From contig OW799235.1 in assembly GCA_941918925.1 (NCBI GenBank), positions 38,028,701 to 38,092,700 on the forward strand: 64,000 nt of DNA, in the 5' to 3' direction. The first letter of the stretch is position 1; every line of letters starts with the position of its first letter. The position numbers and the translations under genes are program-made. Shown here one piece after another: positions 21,746-32,147 of the stretch. This DNA comes from Phyto melanocephala. Its lineage: Eukaryota > Arthropoda > Insecta > Diptera > Rhinophoridae. The notes below the pieces were generated by a model that worked only from the letters and a program-made list of their open reading frames with translations, searched no databases and had not been told where the DNA came from.

Positions 21746-22075
21746 TTAATGAGCTATTTTCTTTCGACGCAGCTGGTTGGTGATTATGGATTTGACGCGC
21801 CTTGAATTACGACGGGTTGTATGAAGCAACGTATGATGCAGCTGATTACATTTATCCATCGAAGTACATGACCTTATGGTGTGACTTTTCGCCAAACAAT
21901 CAGAACAATAGCGGTGTTTATCGACTACCCGTTGCCTTTTTTGAACACCCATTTTCCGGAATTGGTTACCAAACCTAATTGAATGGTTCCTATGACATAT
22001 CACACATTTGTAGATTTTTGAGTCACGATATTGATGACGATGGGGCTTTCGGTTTTGGCTCCAGCGAGTCTCCAT
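21746..22075 (-). pseudogene. Gag-like zinc-knuckle ORF of BEL/Pao type
   Basis: A 109-codon minus-strand frame starts METRWSQNRKPHRHQYRDSK, then has CVICHRNHSIRFGNQF, RQRVVDKHRYCSDCLAKSH and CNQLHHTLLH. This resembles the zinc-binding end of Gag in BEL/Pao retrotransposons and related small fly proteins. The position where I expect a cysteine after IRF is glycine, and the last C-x2-C looks reduced to one cysteine, so metal binding is probably impaired. It lies downstream (in transcription sense) of pol sequence at 22215-23113, the wrong order for a single element. A polypyrimidine tract ending CCTAG (22093-22119, minus) just precedes the frame and looks like a splice acceptor. Confidence 0.6.
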
Positions 22076-22214
22076 AAGTCTTCTGTTGGCTCTAGGAAAG
22101 AAGAAAAAAAAAAGAACAAAGAAAGCGGAAATTTGTTAAGTTAAAGGTTAAGCCAGCCTAGTATGATGGTCGAAGCGATTCATAAATGAATCTCACTAAT
22201 ATTAAAATTCAGAG

Positions 22215-23113
22215 AGAAAGTGACATAGTTTATTAGATTCGCAAGTAACACTGCACCATTGAGTTCTAATCATGGGAGACAAGCTGTCTGTATGGGGGCT
22301 ACTTTGTTTTTCGCTACTAAAAGATTTGATAATATCTTGAGGGTATTATTTTGGCATCGAACATACAGAGTAGCAGAGTACACTGCTTCGGAAGTGTCTG
22401 AAAACCCATGAATTTGATTGTAATGTAGCCAACGTGGGATTGAGATTACATCAATGTGCAAGAAATCCTGAACCAAACTGTTCCATTTGTGCAAAGATTC
22501 TGATGAAATATCTTCATCACAGTCTAACCGTTCTAGCCACAGTTGCTGCATAATTAACTTTGCTCTAACGATTATTGGAGCAAGCCATCCAGCGAGATCA
22601 AAAAGTTTCGCAACATACGAAAGTATCTGACGCTTAGTTATCTTTGCTCACTGTTCAACAGAAGAAAATTTATATGTTAAGGAGTCTGTTAGTGCATTTC
22701 ACTTAATAACAAGGGGTTTAGTAAATGTTCGAGTAATTGAGGATCATTTGCCGTGATTTTCTTTAAAGGGAATCCAGCTGAGAACTTAGCTTGAGCTTAG
22801 AGCTCCTATAAGCTGAGTTTGGGCTGATAGAGTTTCTTTTATTGAATAACTTCCTGCCAGTATATCATCGACATAAGTTTCTGTGCGAAGAAGTCGGCTG
22901 CTTTAGGGTGCATGCATTCGACATCAGCAGCAAGTTGTAAACTCCAAAAGTTACCGTTTTCAATTGATATTCTTTAATAGGGCCGTCTGACTCAGTTTGG
23001 AATAAAATTCGATGAAAAAGTCTATTATCGGGATGCACCAATATTTGGCGATACATTTTTTGTATGTCACTACTAAACACGTACTGATATTTTCGCCAAT
23101 TGATGATTACCAA
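22215..23113 (-). pseudogene. BEL/Pao retrotransposon pol relic (RT and A17 region)
   Basis: Minus strand, high to low coordinate: RT part with YQYVFSSDIQKMYRQILVHP and YQLKTVTFGV, then in another frame the RT active-site motif YVDDILAG (about 22850-22873), then TKRQILSYVAKLFDLAGWLA (22600s), MQQLWLERLDCDED, IHGFSDTSEAVYSATLYVR and LVAKNKVAPIQTACLP, ending near LELNGAVLLANL. This order (RT, then the A17-type region after it) is typical of BEL/Pao. Stops and frameshifts separate the parts and neither LTR is visible. Its upstream edge at 23113 abuts LINE sequence. Confidence 0.8.
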
Positions 23114-23114
23114 T

Positions 23115-23195
23115 TATTAGTACTTTCATTGGCTGAATCAACAATATCGATTATCGAACCACCAAGTCAATATCTATTTGAAAAGCTTTCTTACA
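23115..23195 (-). pseudogene. LINE reverse transcriptase fragment, downstream part
   Basis: Minus strand reads KKAFQIDIDLV followed, after a frame change, by SIIDIVDSAN, which fits the segment after NKSKF in jockey-like reverse transcriptases (the IEYVDSAKNLG region). It is separated from the upstream part (23930-24182) by the mariner at 23196-23929. Short and degenerate, so the call is tentative. Confidence 0.45.
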
Positions 23196-23929
23196 TAAAG
23201 GGTGATTTTTTAGCTATTATCTTTTTGGCAACACTGGTTTTAATAGCTGAGGCACGTTTCGTGTTTTGTTTCACTGTAAAAAATCTTCAGTTTGGTCTAT
23301 AATTTTATCAAGAATCGTCTTAAAAACGAACAACGCTTACAAATTATTGAATTTTATTATCAAAATGGCTCAATGGGTACGTTAATAAGCAGAATTGTCG
23401 ATTTCGGAGTGAAAATCAGCCATAAGCATTGCAAGAGCTACAAATGCATCCAGAAAAAGTCACAGTTTGGTGCGGTTTGTGGGCTGGTGGCATTATTGGA
23501 CCGTACTTCTTCAAAGATGTTGCGAATCGTAACGTAACTGTGAATGGTGAGCGCTACTGTGAGATGATATCCAACTTTTTTTTGTCCAAAATGCAAGAGC
23601 TTGACTTGCATGACATGTGGTTTCAAATGGGGCTATGTTAAAGCTCATGTCTATACACACATGCCCGCTTCAATTGACGCATTGGAAGACAACATTGAAG
23701 CATTTTTTCATGAGATACCGGCCGAAATGTTGGAAAGAGTATGCCAAAATTGGACTAAGCGGATGGACCATTTGAGGCGCAGTCACGGTAAACATTTGCA
23801 TGGAATAAACTTCAAACATTAAATTATATGGACTGTACTATCGATTCAAATAAAGATTTCATGCATTTTTTTTTTGAATTTTATGTGTTTTTTTTAACTT
23901 TCCTATAGCTCTTAAAAAATCACCCAATA
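23196..23929 (+). mobile_element. Internally deleted mariner, copy 3
   Basis: TA at 23196-23197 and 23928-23929; left end AAGGGTGATTTTTTAGC, right end TTAAAAAATCACCC with the last two bases changed. It carries the same YYQN-to-LNGYV internal deletion as the copies at 1284 and 4401, plus a second deletion joining MWFQ to WGYVKAHVYTH. The catalytic second- and third-acid motifs are therefore also lost. The tail SIDALEDNIEAFFHEIPAEM and RMDHLRRSHGKHLHGI is well preserved. Non-autonomous. Confidence 0.88.
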
Positions 23930-24182
23930 TTAATATGAACTTTGATTTATTTGTATTTCGTCATAAACCATTATCTGTAGCCCATATAAGTATTTTATTT
24001 AGATCATAATTCAGTTCCTGTATTTTCGTAATAACTGAATCCTTGAAACTACTAAGATACAGCTGAACGTCGTCAGCGTACAGTATTTTAGAAAAAGAAA
24101 GTTGTTTCGAGATATCGTTAGCATATAAAGAATATAACATGGCTCCAAGGATAGAGCCCTGTATAACACCTCTAATTACCTG
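23930..24182 (-). pseudogene. LINE reverse transcriptase fragment with YADD motif
   Basis: Minus strand reads VIRGVIQGSILGAMLYSLYA, NDISKQLSFSKILYADDVQL and LNYDLNKILIWATDNGL, then a stop and RNTNKSKFIL. GVxQGSxLGxxLxxLYxND followed by YADDVQLY is the core of jockey/CR1-type reverse transcriptases; D-D of the active site is intact but the frame is cut at both sides. It ends at the mariner on one side and at an INE-like fragment on the other. Confidence 0.8.
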
Positions 24183-24183
24183 A

Positions 24184-24383
24184 AACTTGGTCCCCCTAAC
24201 TTTTTCGGTTCGATCTTTATCGTGCTTTCAACAGACGGACGGAGAGATCGTCCTAAAATAATACCAGGACTCTATATACTTTATGGGGTCTAAAACGGAT
24301 ATTTCGATGTATTATAAATGGAATGACGAAATGAATATACCCACCTCCACACCATTCTTTAGAAGGTGGGTACAAAAAATCCT
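24184..24383 (+). mobile_element. INE-1-like repeat, 3' end fragment
   Basis: CCCCTAACTTTTTCGGTTCGA, CAACAGACGGACGG, TATACTTTATGGGGTCT and the terminal hairpin TATACCCACCTCC...AAGGTGGGTAC. Same end as in 45246-46077. Confidence 0.75.
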
Positions 24384-24469
24384 ATAAAAATAGAAGCCAA
24401 TTTAGCTAAAACAACAATAAAAGCAATAGTTTGCTCTTACATACTTAAGTATATTTTTAAATGTTGTTG

Positions 24470-24535
24470 CAAGCTGTGTGAAGGGTATATAAGATTCAGC
24501 ACAGCCAAATAAAGCGCTCATATTTGTTTTATATC
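24470..24535 (-). mobile_element. INE-1-like repeat, other end, fragment
   Basis: GTGAAGGGTATATAAGATTCAGCACAGCC...AGCGCTCATATTTGTTT matches the end of the complete copies at 44170 and 50853, degraded. Confidence 0.6.
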
Positions 24536-26371
24536 TAAGTGCCTTTTAAAAAATATAATCAAATCTTGAATCTAATATATCTGTCTAATTTTTAACCACT
24601 AGCAATTCATCAACTGGACACGAATTGGATGCTGTGTTCTATTTTCAAATGCTGGAGTAATAATGTTTTTTATTTTATTGATACTTCTACATGTATGTTT
24701 GTATATATGTATGTACATTCTGTAGCTGTAAAATAAGATTTTATGAGACATATGTAAGTATGTATCATCTGTAGAAAAGTTATGGTTTATTTTGTTACGC
24801 CACAAAACCTTCTAAACTACCAGTGTTTCTACTTTTTTGTTTGTTTATATTTGTGTTGGGCCCTTACTTCTTTAAGGGAGGTAATTTATAATACTTTGGT
24901 ACAATAGTAGTATTCCTTGAAATGACATAAAACATTTTGCACAATAAAAACTGTATTTAATGGAGTTTACAACACGCAATATTTTTAACACTCGAAACAT
25001 GCATTAATATTTTCCACTTAAAGATTACACCCATTCAGCAGCATTCGTTCATGTGAGAGGCTACGCTGTGCACAAAGCAATTTCTACTCAATACAGCAGG
25101 AGGATCATAATGATGATGGGGTGCCAAATGAATAAAGCAGGCGGACACGATATCCATGTAGACATAAAATACTGACATGTATGTAAATATGTGTATGAAT
25201 GCACTAGACCGTACACTAGACCGGCTCACAAAAAATATTATTCACGTAACGTCCGTAATTTAATTAAAAACCGGTACGCTTCGAGAGCATTAATGATGCA
25301 TGAAGCATTGTTCCTACCTAGGTTATATAAAACTGATCACCTCAAAATATTCAGATCGCCTTATCCGTTTACTCGATTTCTTTAATGATTTATAAGCAGA
25401 AAATAGAAAAAATTGGTCATTCATTGATAGATAGTAATAAAAATTTTGTAAAATTGAAGAGAATATTTTTGGGTTGATAAAAACTGCTTACAGAAACAAA
25501 AGCTTCTCTTAGTAAAACAGTAGACTTGACAGTGACAGTTATAAATATATCGTAACGATTTTTATTCGACCTCATTAAAATTATAGTTAATGAAGAAAAC
25601 GATACTTGAGACGATAGGGGCGAAATTTTAGTTAAGATGTGTTGTAAAATCCAACGACCATTTACAGAAATGACCGGTGTTCTTAAAGAAACCTTAGCAG
25701 ACATTATAAGTAACACTGGAATAACTTTTTTCTATCTAAAACTAAATACCAAAAACGTTTACGTCAAACTGTAACAAAAAATTAAAAAAAGAGATCAGTG
25801 CCTTTAAAGTTAAAGTTCAATCCTTGTCGTATACTTTGAGTTATTTAAAGAATGAAACATAAACAAATCACCTTTAATACTGCAGTACATGTAAAGGTTA
25901 ATAATTGTAGAGTATTGTTGACTAGCAAAGTCAACGATTTGATTCATTTACCTGACAGACTATTCGAAATTGATAGAGTATTTTGATTCAGATGGAACGT
26001 AGACGGCAAAGAATCATTTGCAACTGCATGTATTCTTTTCAACTTCAAAATCAATAAAGAAATTTACAAAACTAAGTAAATGAATCAGTTTTTTTCAATA
26101 TAATATTATTTTAAACGAGCTTTAACAGAACATTTATAACGAAAACGAATTTATTTAAAGAAAATCAAATTAATTTTGGTGTTTGGTTGAGCACATTTTG
26201 ATAATAGCTTTTCTGTGTTACGATAAAGATTCAAAAATAAATTTATTTCCTTTAATTTCATACAATGACTTAAATACACACAGAAAAAATCTATGAATTC
26301 CAATTTCAAAATTAGAATTATTAATTTAAATTTTACTCGATTTTTCTTCAAACATCAAAATAATAATTTAT
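24536..26371. other. Non-coding stretch, no feature recognised
   Basis: No gene or RNA recognised. A 99-codon minus frame at 25417-25716 and its plus-strand counterpart have no motif I know. Around 26278-26360 is a fragment with ACACAGAAAAAATCTATGAA, similar to the end of the repeat at 30698. Confidence 0.45.
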
Positions 26372-26766
26372 TAAGAAAGAGATGGTAAATATGATCAACT
26401 TTTGAAGCATATAAGCAAAGTCATAAAGGTAGCATGTAAAATATCAAGGAATAATTATTATTATGACAAGATAAATAGTGACCCCAAAAAGAGCTGGAAT
26501 TTTTTGAACAGTGTCCTTGGACGAAAATCAAAAGAAAATTTTAATATTCAAACTTCTACAGGCATGTTAATTACAGATGACAAAATCAAGGTTGAATCTT
26601 TCAATTAATATTTTATTCAATCTTTAAGTAATTTAAGGAGAGAGATACCGGTGATTCCGGGTGATAACTGTAATCTTCTTAGAACATTGTGTCAGACCAT
26701 TGACCGTTTTTCCCAACAAACTATTTCCCCGGGGGAAATAGATGAAATCATAAGCAATTTAAACGT
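26372..26766 (+). pseudogene. LINE ORF2 fragment (linker before RT)
   Basis: Reads YYYDKINSDPKKSWNFLNSV, LGRKSKENFNIQTSTGMLIT and, past a stop, YFIQSLSNLRREIP, then ISPGEIDEIISNLNVNK. The N-x-KKxWxxLNxxLGRK segment followed by ExxxIIxxLNxxK is the region between endonuclease and reverse transcriptase in jockey-like LINEs. It is cut at 26767 by an INE-like element. Confidence 0.7.
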
Positions 26767-27231
26767 AAACAAGTAAGAGTGCTATATTCGGCCATGCCGA
26801 ATCTTAAATACCCTTCACAACGTGTAGTCATGCAATAACAGTTGCTTGTATCACCATTCATCCCATATGAAATACGTACACGTATGTATGTAATATAAAA
26901 AAAAAATTAAAAAAAAAAAAATTATTATATATATAATATACATATATAAAACAAAACAAAATAAATAAAAAAAAAAATTAAAAAAAAAAATAAAAAACAT
27001 TAAAAAAAATAATAATAAAAATATAAATAATATATTAAATAAAAAATAAAAAAATAAAAAAAAAAAATTAAAAAAAAATTTTAAAAAAATTAAAAAAATT
27101 TTTTTTTGGCTCAGTTGGGATTCGATGCCACGTTTTCTCTAACCAGTATACACGTTTGTATGTATGTATGTTGTTGTTGTAATGTTGTTTTTGTGTAAAA
27201 AAATCGAGGTGGTCGTGGGTTTTTGCTCAGG
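26767..27231 (+). mobile_element. INE-1-like repeat (short subfamily) inside LINE
   Basis: Opens AAACAAGTAAGAGTGCTATATTCGGCCATGCCGAATC, then CTACACGTTGTGAAGG in reverse, ATTCATCCCATATGAAATACG, an A/T-only tract (26900-27108), GGCTCAGTTGGGATTCGATGCC, and CGAGGTGGTCGTGGGTTTTTGCTC. The last third with the GACCCCATAAAG block and hairpin is absent. It sits between two LINE parts. Confidence 0.8.
26900..27108. repeat. A/T-only low-complexity tract
   Basis: Runs of A with scattered T, internal to the INE-like element. The same tract, mostly T on the other strand, occurs inside the copies at 36425-36640, 44585-44925 and (A-rich) 51240-51450. Confidence 0.9.
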
Positions 27232-27245
27232 GGTCCAAAGGAGTA

Positions 27246-27690
27246 GCGGGTTTGTTTCTGGATTTTTCAAAACCATTCGATTTAGTTGATCATGTTATAA
27301 TGCTGCGAAAATTAAGATATTACGGGATCGTAGGTAAGGAGCTAAAAATGTTTAAAAGTTATTTAGAAAATCGAAAGCAGTTTGTTGAAATTAATGGTGT
27401 GAGGAGTAAGCTGTTGGAAGTTTTTTGTGGCGTGCCTCAAGGTAGCTGTCTGGCACCGTTGCTGTTTTCAATTTATTTAAACGATTTATGCAATTTGAAT
27501 GTGAGTGGTCGTTAAATATATGTTTGCTGATAACGTAAGCTTATTCTATCCTTGTAAATATGATTTGGCTTTGAAAACAAATATGGAACGGGATGTATCC
27601 TTAATATTTGAATTTGCTAGATTAAATAGGTTGGTTTTAAATGCGGACAAAACCAAATTGGTTCGTTTTAAACCACTTTCTAATACTACG
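27246..27690 (+). pseudogene. LINE reverse transcriptase fragment
   Basis: Reads GLFLDFSKPFDLVDHVIMLR (DFSKAFD motif with proline for alanine), YLENRKQFVEINGVRSK, GVPQGSCLAPLLFSIYLNDL, a frame change, then FADNVSLFY where YADDxxLF is expected, and LNRLVLNADKTKLVRFKP. The second active-site aspartate is replaced by asparagine, so this is dead. Most RT sequence between 26766 and this part is missing, so an INE-like insertion alone does not explain the gap. Confidence 0.8.
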
Positions 27691-28089
27691 AATAACAGTT
27701 TTATATTATATTATTTTATAAATTAAAACTATTACTAAAATTTCAAAACTAATCAAATATTAAAACATTTTAAAGTAACATATTTCTGTGAACATAACGA
27801 ACAGCGATATCATTGAAAGTCAATATTTTGAAGGCGTTGTACTTGTACTACTGATTTTCGTAAAATAAGCAGTGATAGTACATGCAGTTAAAGCTTTTTT
27901 TGTCTATATAAACTTATAACTTTTTATCTGTTTCATAAAAAATAGTTAAAATATATACACAGGGAAAAATGTGCTGGAAAACGCTTTGTTAATTAACTTA
28001 TTAAAAACTTAAATTATATTTTAAATTTATTAATTAAATTATTTTCATTAAATTTAAGTTTTTATAAAAGAAAATTGGCATTTCAAATA

Positions 28090-28740
28090 AAAACAAGTAA
28101 GAGTGGTATATTCGGCCGTGTCATATCTGATAATACCCTTCACCGTTATGTACGTAGGTATAGTGACCACATCGACCACGTCATTTTGTTTTATTTTCTC
28201 CAATGCCATTTTTGATTTTGAATTTTTAACTTGTTAGTTGAATTCTCTTAGTCAAGCCCTTTCATTTGATGCCCATAGTTATCCATTTTATTTAGGGCGC
28301 CATCTAGGATTTTAACCTTTTCATTGACTGTATTTTAATTGTCAAGCCCTTTAATTTGATATCCATTTTGTAGGGGTTGATAGGGGCTAAGCCGTAATTA
28401 CTATTTTTGACCCATATATCTTCCATTTTATTTCGGACACCATCGTTGATTTAAACTTTTTTATTTTTCCTGTATTCAACTGAACAAGTCCTTTTGTTTG
28501 ATACCAATATTGAGGGGATTGAAGTGGGTGCATTTTAATTACTAGATTTGACCCATACATAAATTAATTGTACGGCATTTCGTAGTGGCGGCCATCTTGG
28601 ATTTAAATTTTTTTTAATGTTCTATAATGACCATACCCTTTATTTCTGTTGTACATAAACTGGAAAAATTGATCTTAGAAATCCTTCGATTTCTTAATAT
28701 TTGGGTCAACTCATGGTATATTCGCCACCTTAGCGACCTC
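28090..28740 (+). mobile_element. INE-1-like repeat, third subfamily
   Basis: Opens AAACAAGTAAGAGTGGTATATTCGGCCGTGTC...AATACCCTTCACC, then repeats of the type AAGCCCTTTxATTTGATxCCCAT and CCATTTTATTTxGGGCGCCATC (about 100-bp spacing, at 28253, 28350 and 28490). A partial copy in the other orientation lies at 60970-61215. Confidence 0.65.
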
Positions 28741-29027
28741 AGTAGATTGCTATTTTTGACGTCTTCCTCCATCTTCCAAACTTAAAGTTTAAGTTTTGAA
28801 CCGCTGAATTATCTGTTTTTAAATTCAATTATTCGGAAAAACGGAGTAAAGCTTATTTTAAAATCATCGTACCAGAGGAATATTTTAATATTATTGTCTA
28901 TCCTATACCCAATGCTATAATACGCGAATATGAATATAGAAATGCTTCTCGTTCTGATATCGTTTATTTACCTACTCAAAATAATGCCCAAAAAAACTAA
29001 ACAAAAAAACTAAACAATTTTTCTACC

Positions 29028-30655
29028 GATAATCTTATTAATATTGTTTACCAAAATGTCCGTGGCCTTAATACGAAATTAACCACTCTTTATGCAAATA
29101 GTTTTGATTTTTCATACCACATCATTGTCTTTACTGAAATCTGGTTAAACGATCCATTAAATTAGGATACGTACCATTGATTTGGAAATTATCGTATATG
29201 ATTCCGTTGTTTAAAAATAGAAGCAAAATTGAGATATCAAATTATCGTGGCATTGCTAAGCTGAGTGATATTCCCAAACTTTTTGAAAAACTTTTAACTG
29301 ATAATTTATACTATCAAACTTCTTCGATTTTGTCACCGTGCCAACATGGTTTTGGTTAACATCGCTCTACAATGACTAATATTTTGGAGCTAACTACTAC
29401 AATAAATGATGGTTTTATAAATAATATGCAAACTGATGATATCTACACAGATTTTAGTAAAGCTTTTGATAAGGTAAACCATGATCTCTTGCTTAACAAA
29501 TTGTCATTAATGGGATTTACGGCTATGACAATAAAATGGTTAAGATCATACTTGTCTTTAAGAACTCAACAAGTTAAGTATGGAAGTGCTACGTCTAATG
29601 CTATCAAAGTTCCTTTTGGTGTTCAGCAAGGTAGCCACCTTGGTCCTATTTTATTTACCTAATTCATAAACGATCTACCTTCAGTTATTCAGCACTCTAA
29701 AGTTTTGATGTATGCCGATGATGTCAAAATTTTTCGTTCTTCTAATAATCCCGAAGATCAACTTTTCCTTCAATCTGATATTGACAAATTGGTAAATTGG
29801 TGTGAAATCAACTTAATGGAGCTGAATATAAAAAAATGTAAGCATATGTCCTTTTTCAGAATTAAGAAATTGGATTTATTTTATTGCATTAATGAGTGTA
29901 AACTTGATAAAGTTCTAAATTTTCTTGATCTTGGTATTTTGCTTGATCACCAATTCAATATTCGTGACCATATTTCTTTAATTGTTAACAAAGCAAATGG
30001 TGTACTTGGATTTATGAAGAGGTGGTGCAAGCAATTTCTAGATCCTTATATTACGAAACAATTATATATTATTACGAATTATATTATATTACGAAACATC
30101 ATATTATTCTAAAATACGGATCGATTATTTGGGATCCTTACTATAATATTCATATTGATAGTATTGAGTCTGTACAAAAGAAGTTTTTACTATTTTGTCT
30201 TCGTGGCCTTGGATGGAATTCGTTTTTACTACCTTCATACGAAAGCAGACTCTGTCTTATAAAATTATCAACTTTAAAAAGTCGTCGTTCAATGCTGAGT
30301 TTTTCTTTTGTGCTGGGCCTAATTCAAGGCGATATCGACTCTGAATTCCTGCTAAGTAAAATATCTTTTAATGTTCCAACCAGACCAACTCGAAAATTCC
30401 GTTTTAATTACTTAAAATACTATAGATCCAACTATGCTAATAATGATCCTCTTCGTCGTATATGTGAAAACTTTATTAATTATTATCACCTTATTGGCCT
30501 TAATGAAAGTAAAGAAATTGTTAAAAGAAATATCATTTTATATTTAAATCGTTGAATTGTATAGAATATTATTTTATATATCCTTAATTTTGTTTTGTTA
30601 TTTTACATACTTTAGTCTGTAAGGATTTATAATCTATAGACAATAAATTAAATAA
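29028..30655 (+). pseudogene. Jockey-like LINE ORF2, deleted and broken
   Basis: Endonuclease start NIVYQNVRGLNTKLTTLYAN, IVFTEIWLNDPLN, then a large deletion to RYVPLIWKLSYMIPLFKNRS in the reverse transcriptase. RT continues ISNYRGIAKLSDIPKLFEKL, LSPCQHGFG, TDFSKAFDKVNHDLL, GVQQGSHLGPILFT, then MYADDVKIF (intact YADD). After RT come LMELNIKKCKHMSF, LGILLDHQFN, and a C-terminal ILKYGSIIWDPYYNIHIDSI, SVQKKFLLFCLRGLGW to IILYLNR at 30555. Stops near 29164, 29357 and 29660 and a frameshift at 30060-30110, where a short ATTATATTACGAA motif is repeated, kill it. The 3' tail ends in AATAAATTAAATAAAAAAATAAAA (30641-30665), a LINE-type A-rich end. Confidence 0.85.
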
Positions 30656-30697
30656 AAAAATAAAAATAATCTCTAGATGTTCACAATTCTTGAACTA

Positions 30698-31836
30698 CAC
30701 AGAAAAAAATAAATATGAACTTCAATTACGAAATTAATATTAATAATTAAAAAATTGTTTAATTTTGCTCCAATCATCAAAATGATACTATTAATTAAAT
30801 GAAAATTAATAGTTTTAATTGAAAAAATATTGAGAAAAATATCAATTAAAACAGTATTAAAAAATTAATTAAAATTTCCATAATTTTAAAAAATTATTTT
30901 AATTAATTTAATCATGTCTATATTTGAGATTTGGTAATTATATAATAAAATCATTTATTATATCAATAACAAAAATTATTTACTGGCTGTTCAACGATGT
31001 CGAAAAAAATCCCAAGCAAATTTTCATTCGTACAAATATATTGAAAACAACAACAAAAACTAAAAATTTGTTTTTGTTTTCAACGTATTTGTACGAATGA
31101 AATTTAGCTTGGGTTTTCTTTCGACATCGTTGAACAGGCAGTTAACCTGTTTAGAAAAAAAATAAATATATTTTTTTGATATTTATATGTTCTTAATATA
31201 CATATATGGTACATATGAATCTATGTTTTTAAATACATTTCGTTACTTATATAAAAATAACTTAGCATAAGAAGTAGGGCTCCATAAGTAGACATACTAC
31301 ACCATATTGAAAGCCGGATATCCAAAAATAACTGGTAGCATCAACAACCTAGATATAAAGAATATTAACCGGTAAAAAGGCTTGATCAGACAGAGTGAAG
31401 AAATTCAACAAACTTATCTACTAAAATGAGAATTCTGAGGAATATAAGTGGATACAATAATTATTGGATTTGGGCACATCTATAATGAAACTGAAACCAT
31501 TTATTATATTAAAAACTGAACATATTTTTATATACTTTCACTTACCAGAACTTTTTCATGCAGATTGTCTACTATTTTTTATTATTCTGCTCCTTGAATA
31601 ATAATTATATTAAATTTATTCTAAGAAATTCAAATTTCAAAAAATTTCATTTAAAATAACATTTTTTATTTTTTATTTATTTTATTCAACTGACAGAAAT
31701 CTCTTTGTTTTTTGAAAATAGTTAATATCAATTAAAAAAATTAATTCAGTTAATGAAAAATATAATTAGAATTTTAAAACAAATCAAAAAGTCAATTAAT
31801 TAAACAAATTTAAGGAATATTTTTTTCTGTATACAG
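30698..31836. mobile_element. Element with CACAGAAAAAA inverted ends
   Basis: Left end TACACAGAAAAAAATAAATAT, right end ATATTTTTTTCTGTATA: 14-bp imperfect inverted ends. The body is nearly pure A/T with short TTAATTAA-like runs, and carries the stem-loop at 30981-31143. Similar pieces occur at 26278-26360 and 27955-28080. No coding frame; superfamily not assigned. Confidence 0.55.
30981..31143. mobile_element. 163-bp stem-loop MITE, possibly PIF/Harbinger-type
   Basis: Arms of ~68 bp: CTGGCTGTTCAACGATGTCG at the left pairs with CGACATCGTTGAACAGGCAG at the right, and CATTCGTACAAATA with TATTTGTACGAATG further in, leaving a ~15-bp loop near 31057. Three-base TTA flanks both sides (30980-30982 and 31142-31144), the target size and sequence typical of PIF/Harbinger, which is an inference from three bases only. 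Confidence 0.75.
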
Positions 31837-32147
31837 GACAACCGAGATTCAAACTTTTCTGCAATAAATTTACAAAAGAATAATAATTACTGGACACCAA
31901 CAAAAATAAACAAGGAACAAGAATCAATAACAGTTTTGAACAATTTGCAAAAGATTTTTACTCTAATTTGGTTTTGGACAGGTTGATATTGATAATCTGT
32001 TTCGGCCATATATTTTTAGTGGCATCGTCAAATATTTTTTGTTTATTATTTGGTTAATATTTCGATGCACACAAACATTAGGCGTTTTATTTAACACTAA
32101 TGTTAAAAAAACAGTTATAAATATGATAGTTAAAATATATATATGCA

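Noticed and set aside
25417..25716. 99-codon minus-strand frame as a possible small gene
   Set aside because: No motif, no start or splice support, and an equally open counterpart on the other strand.
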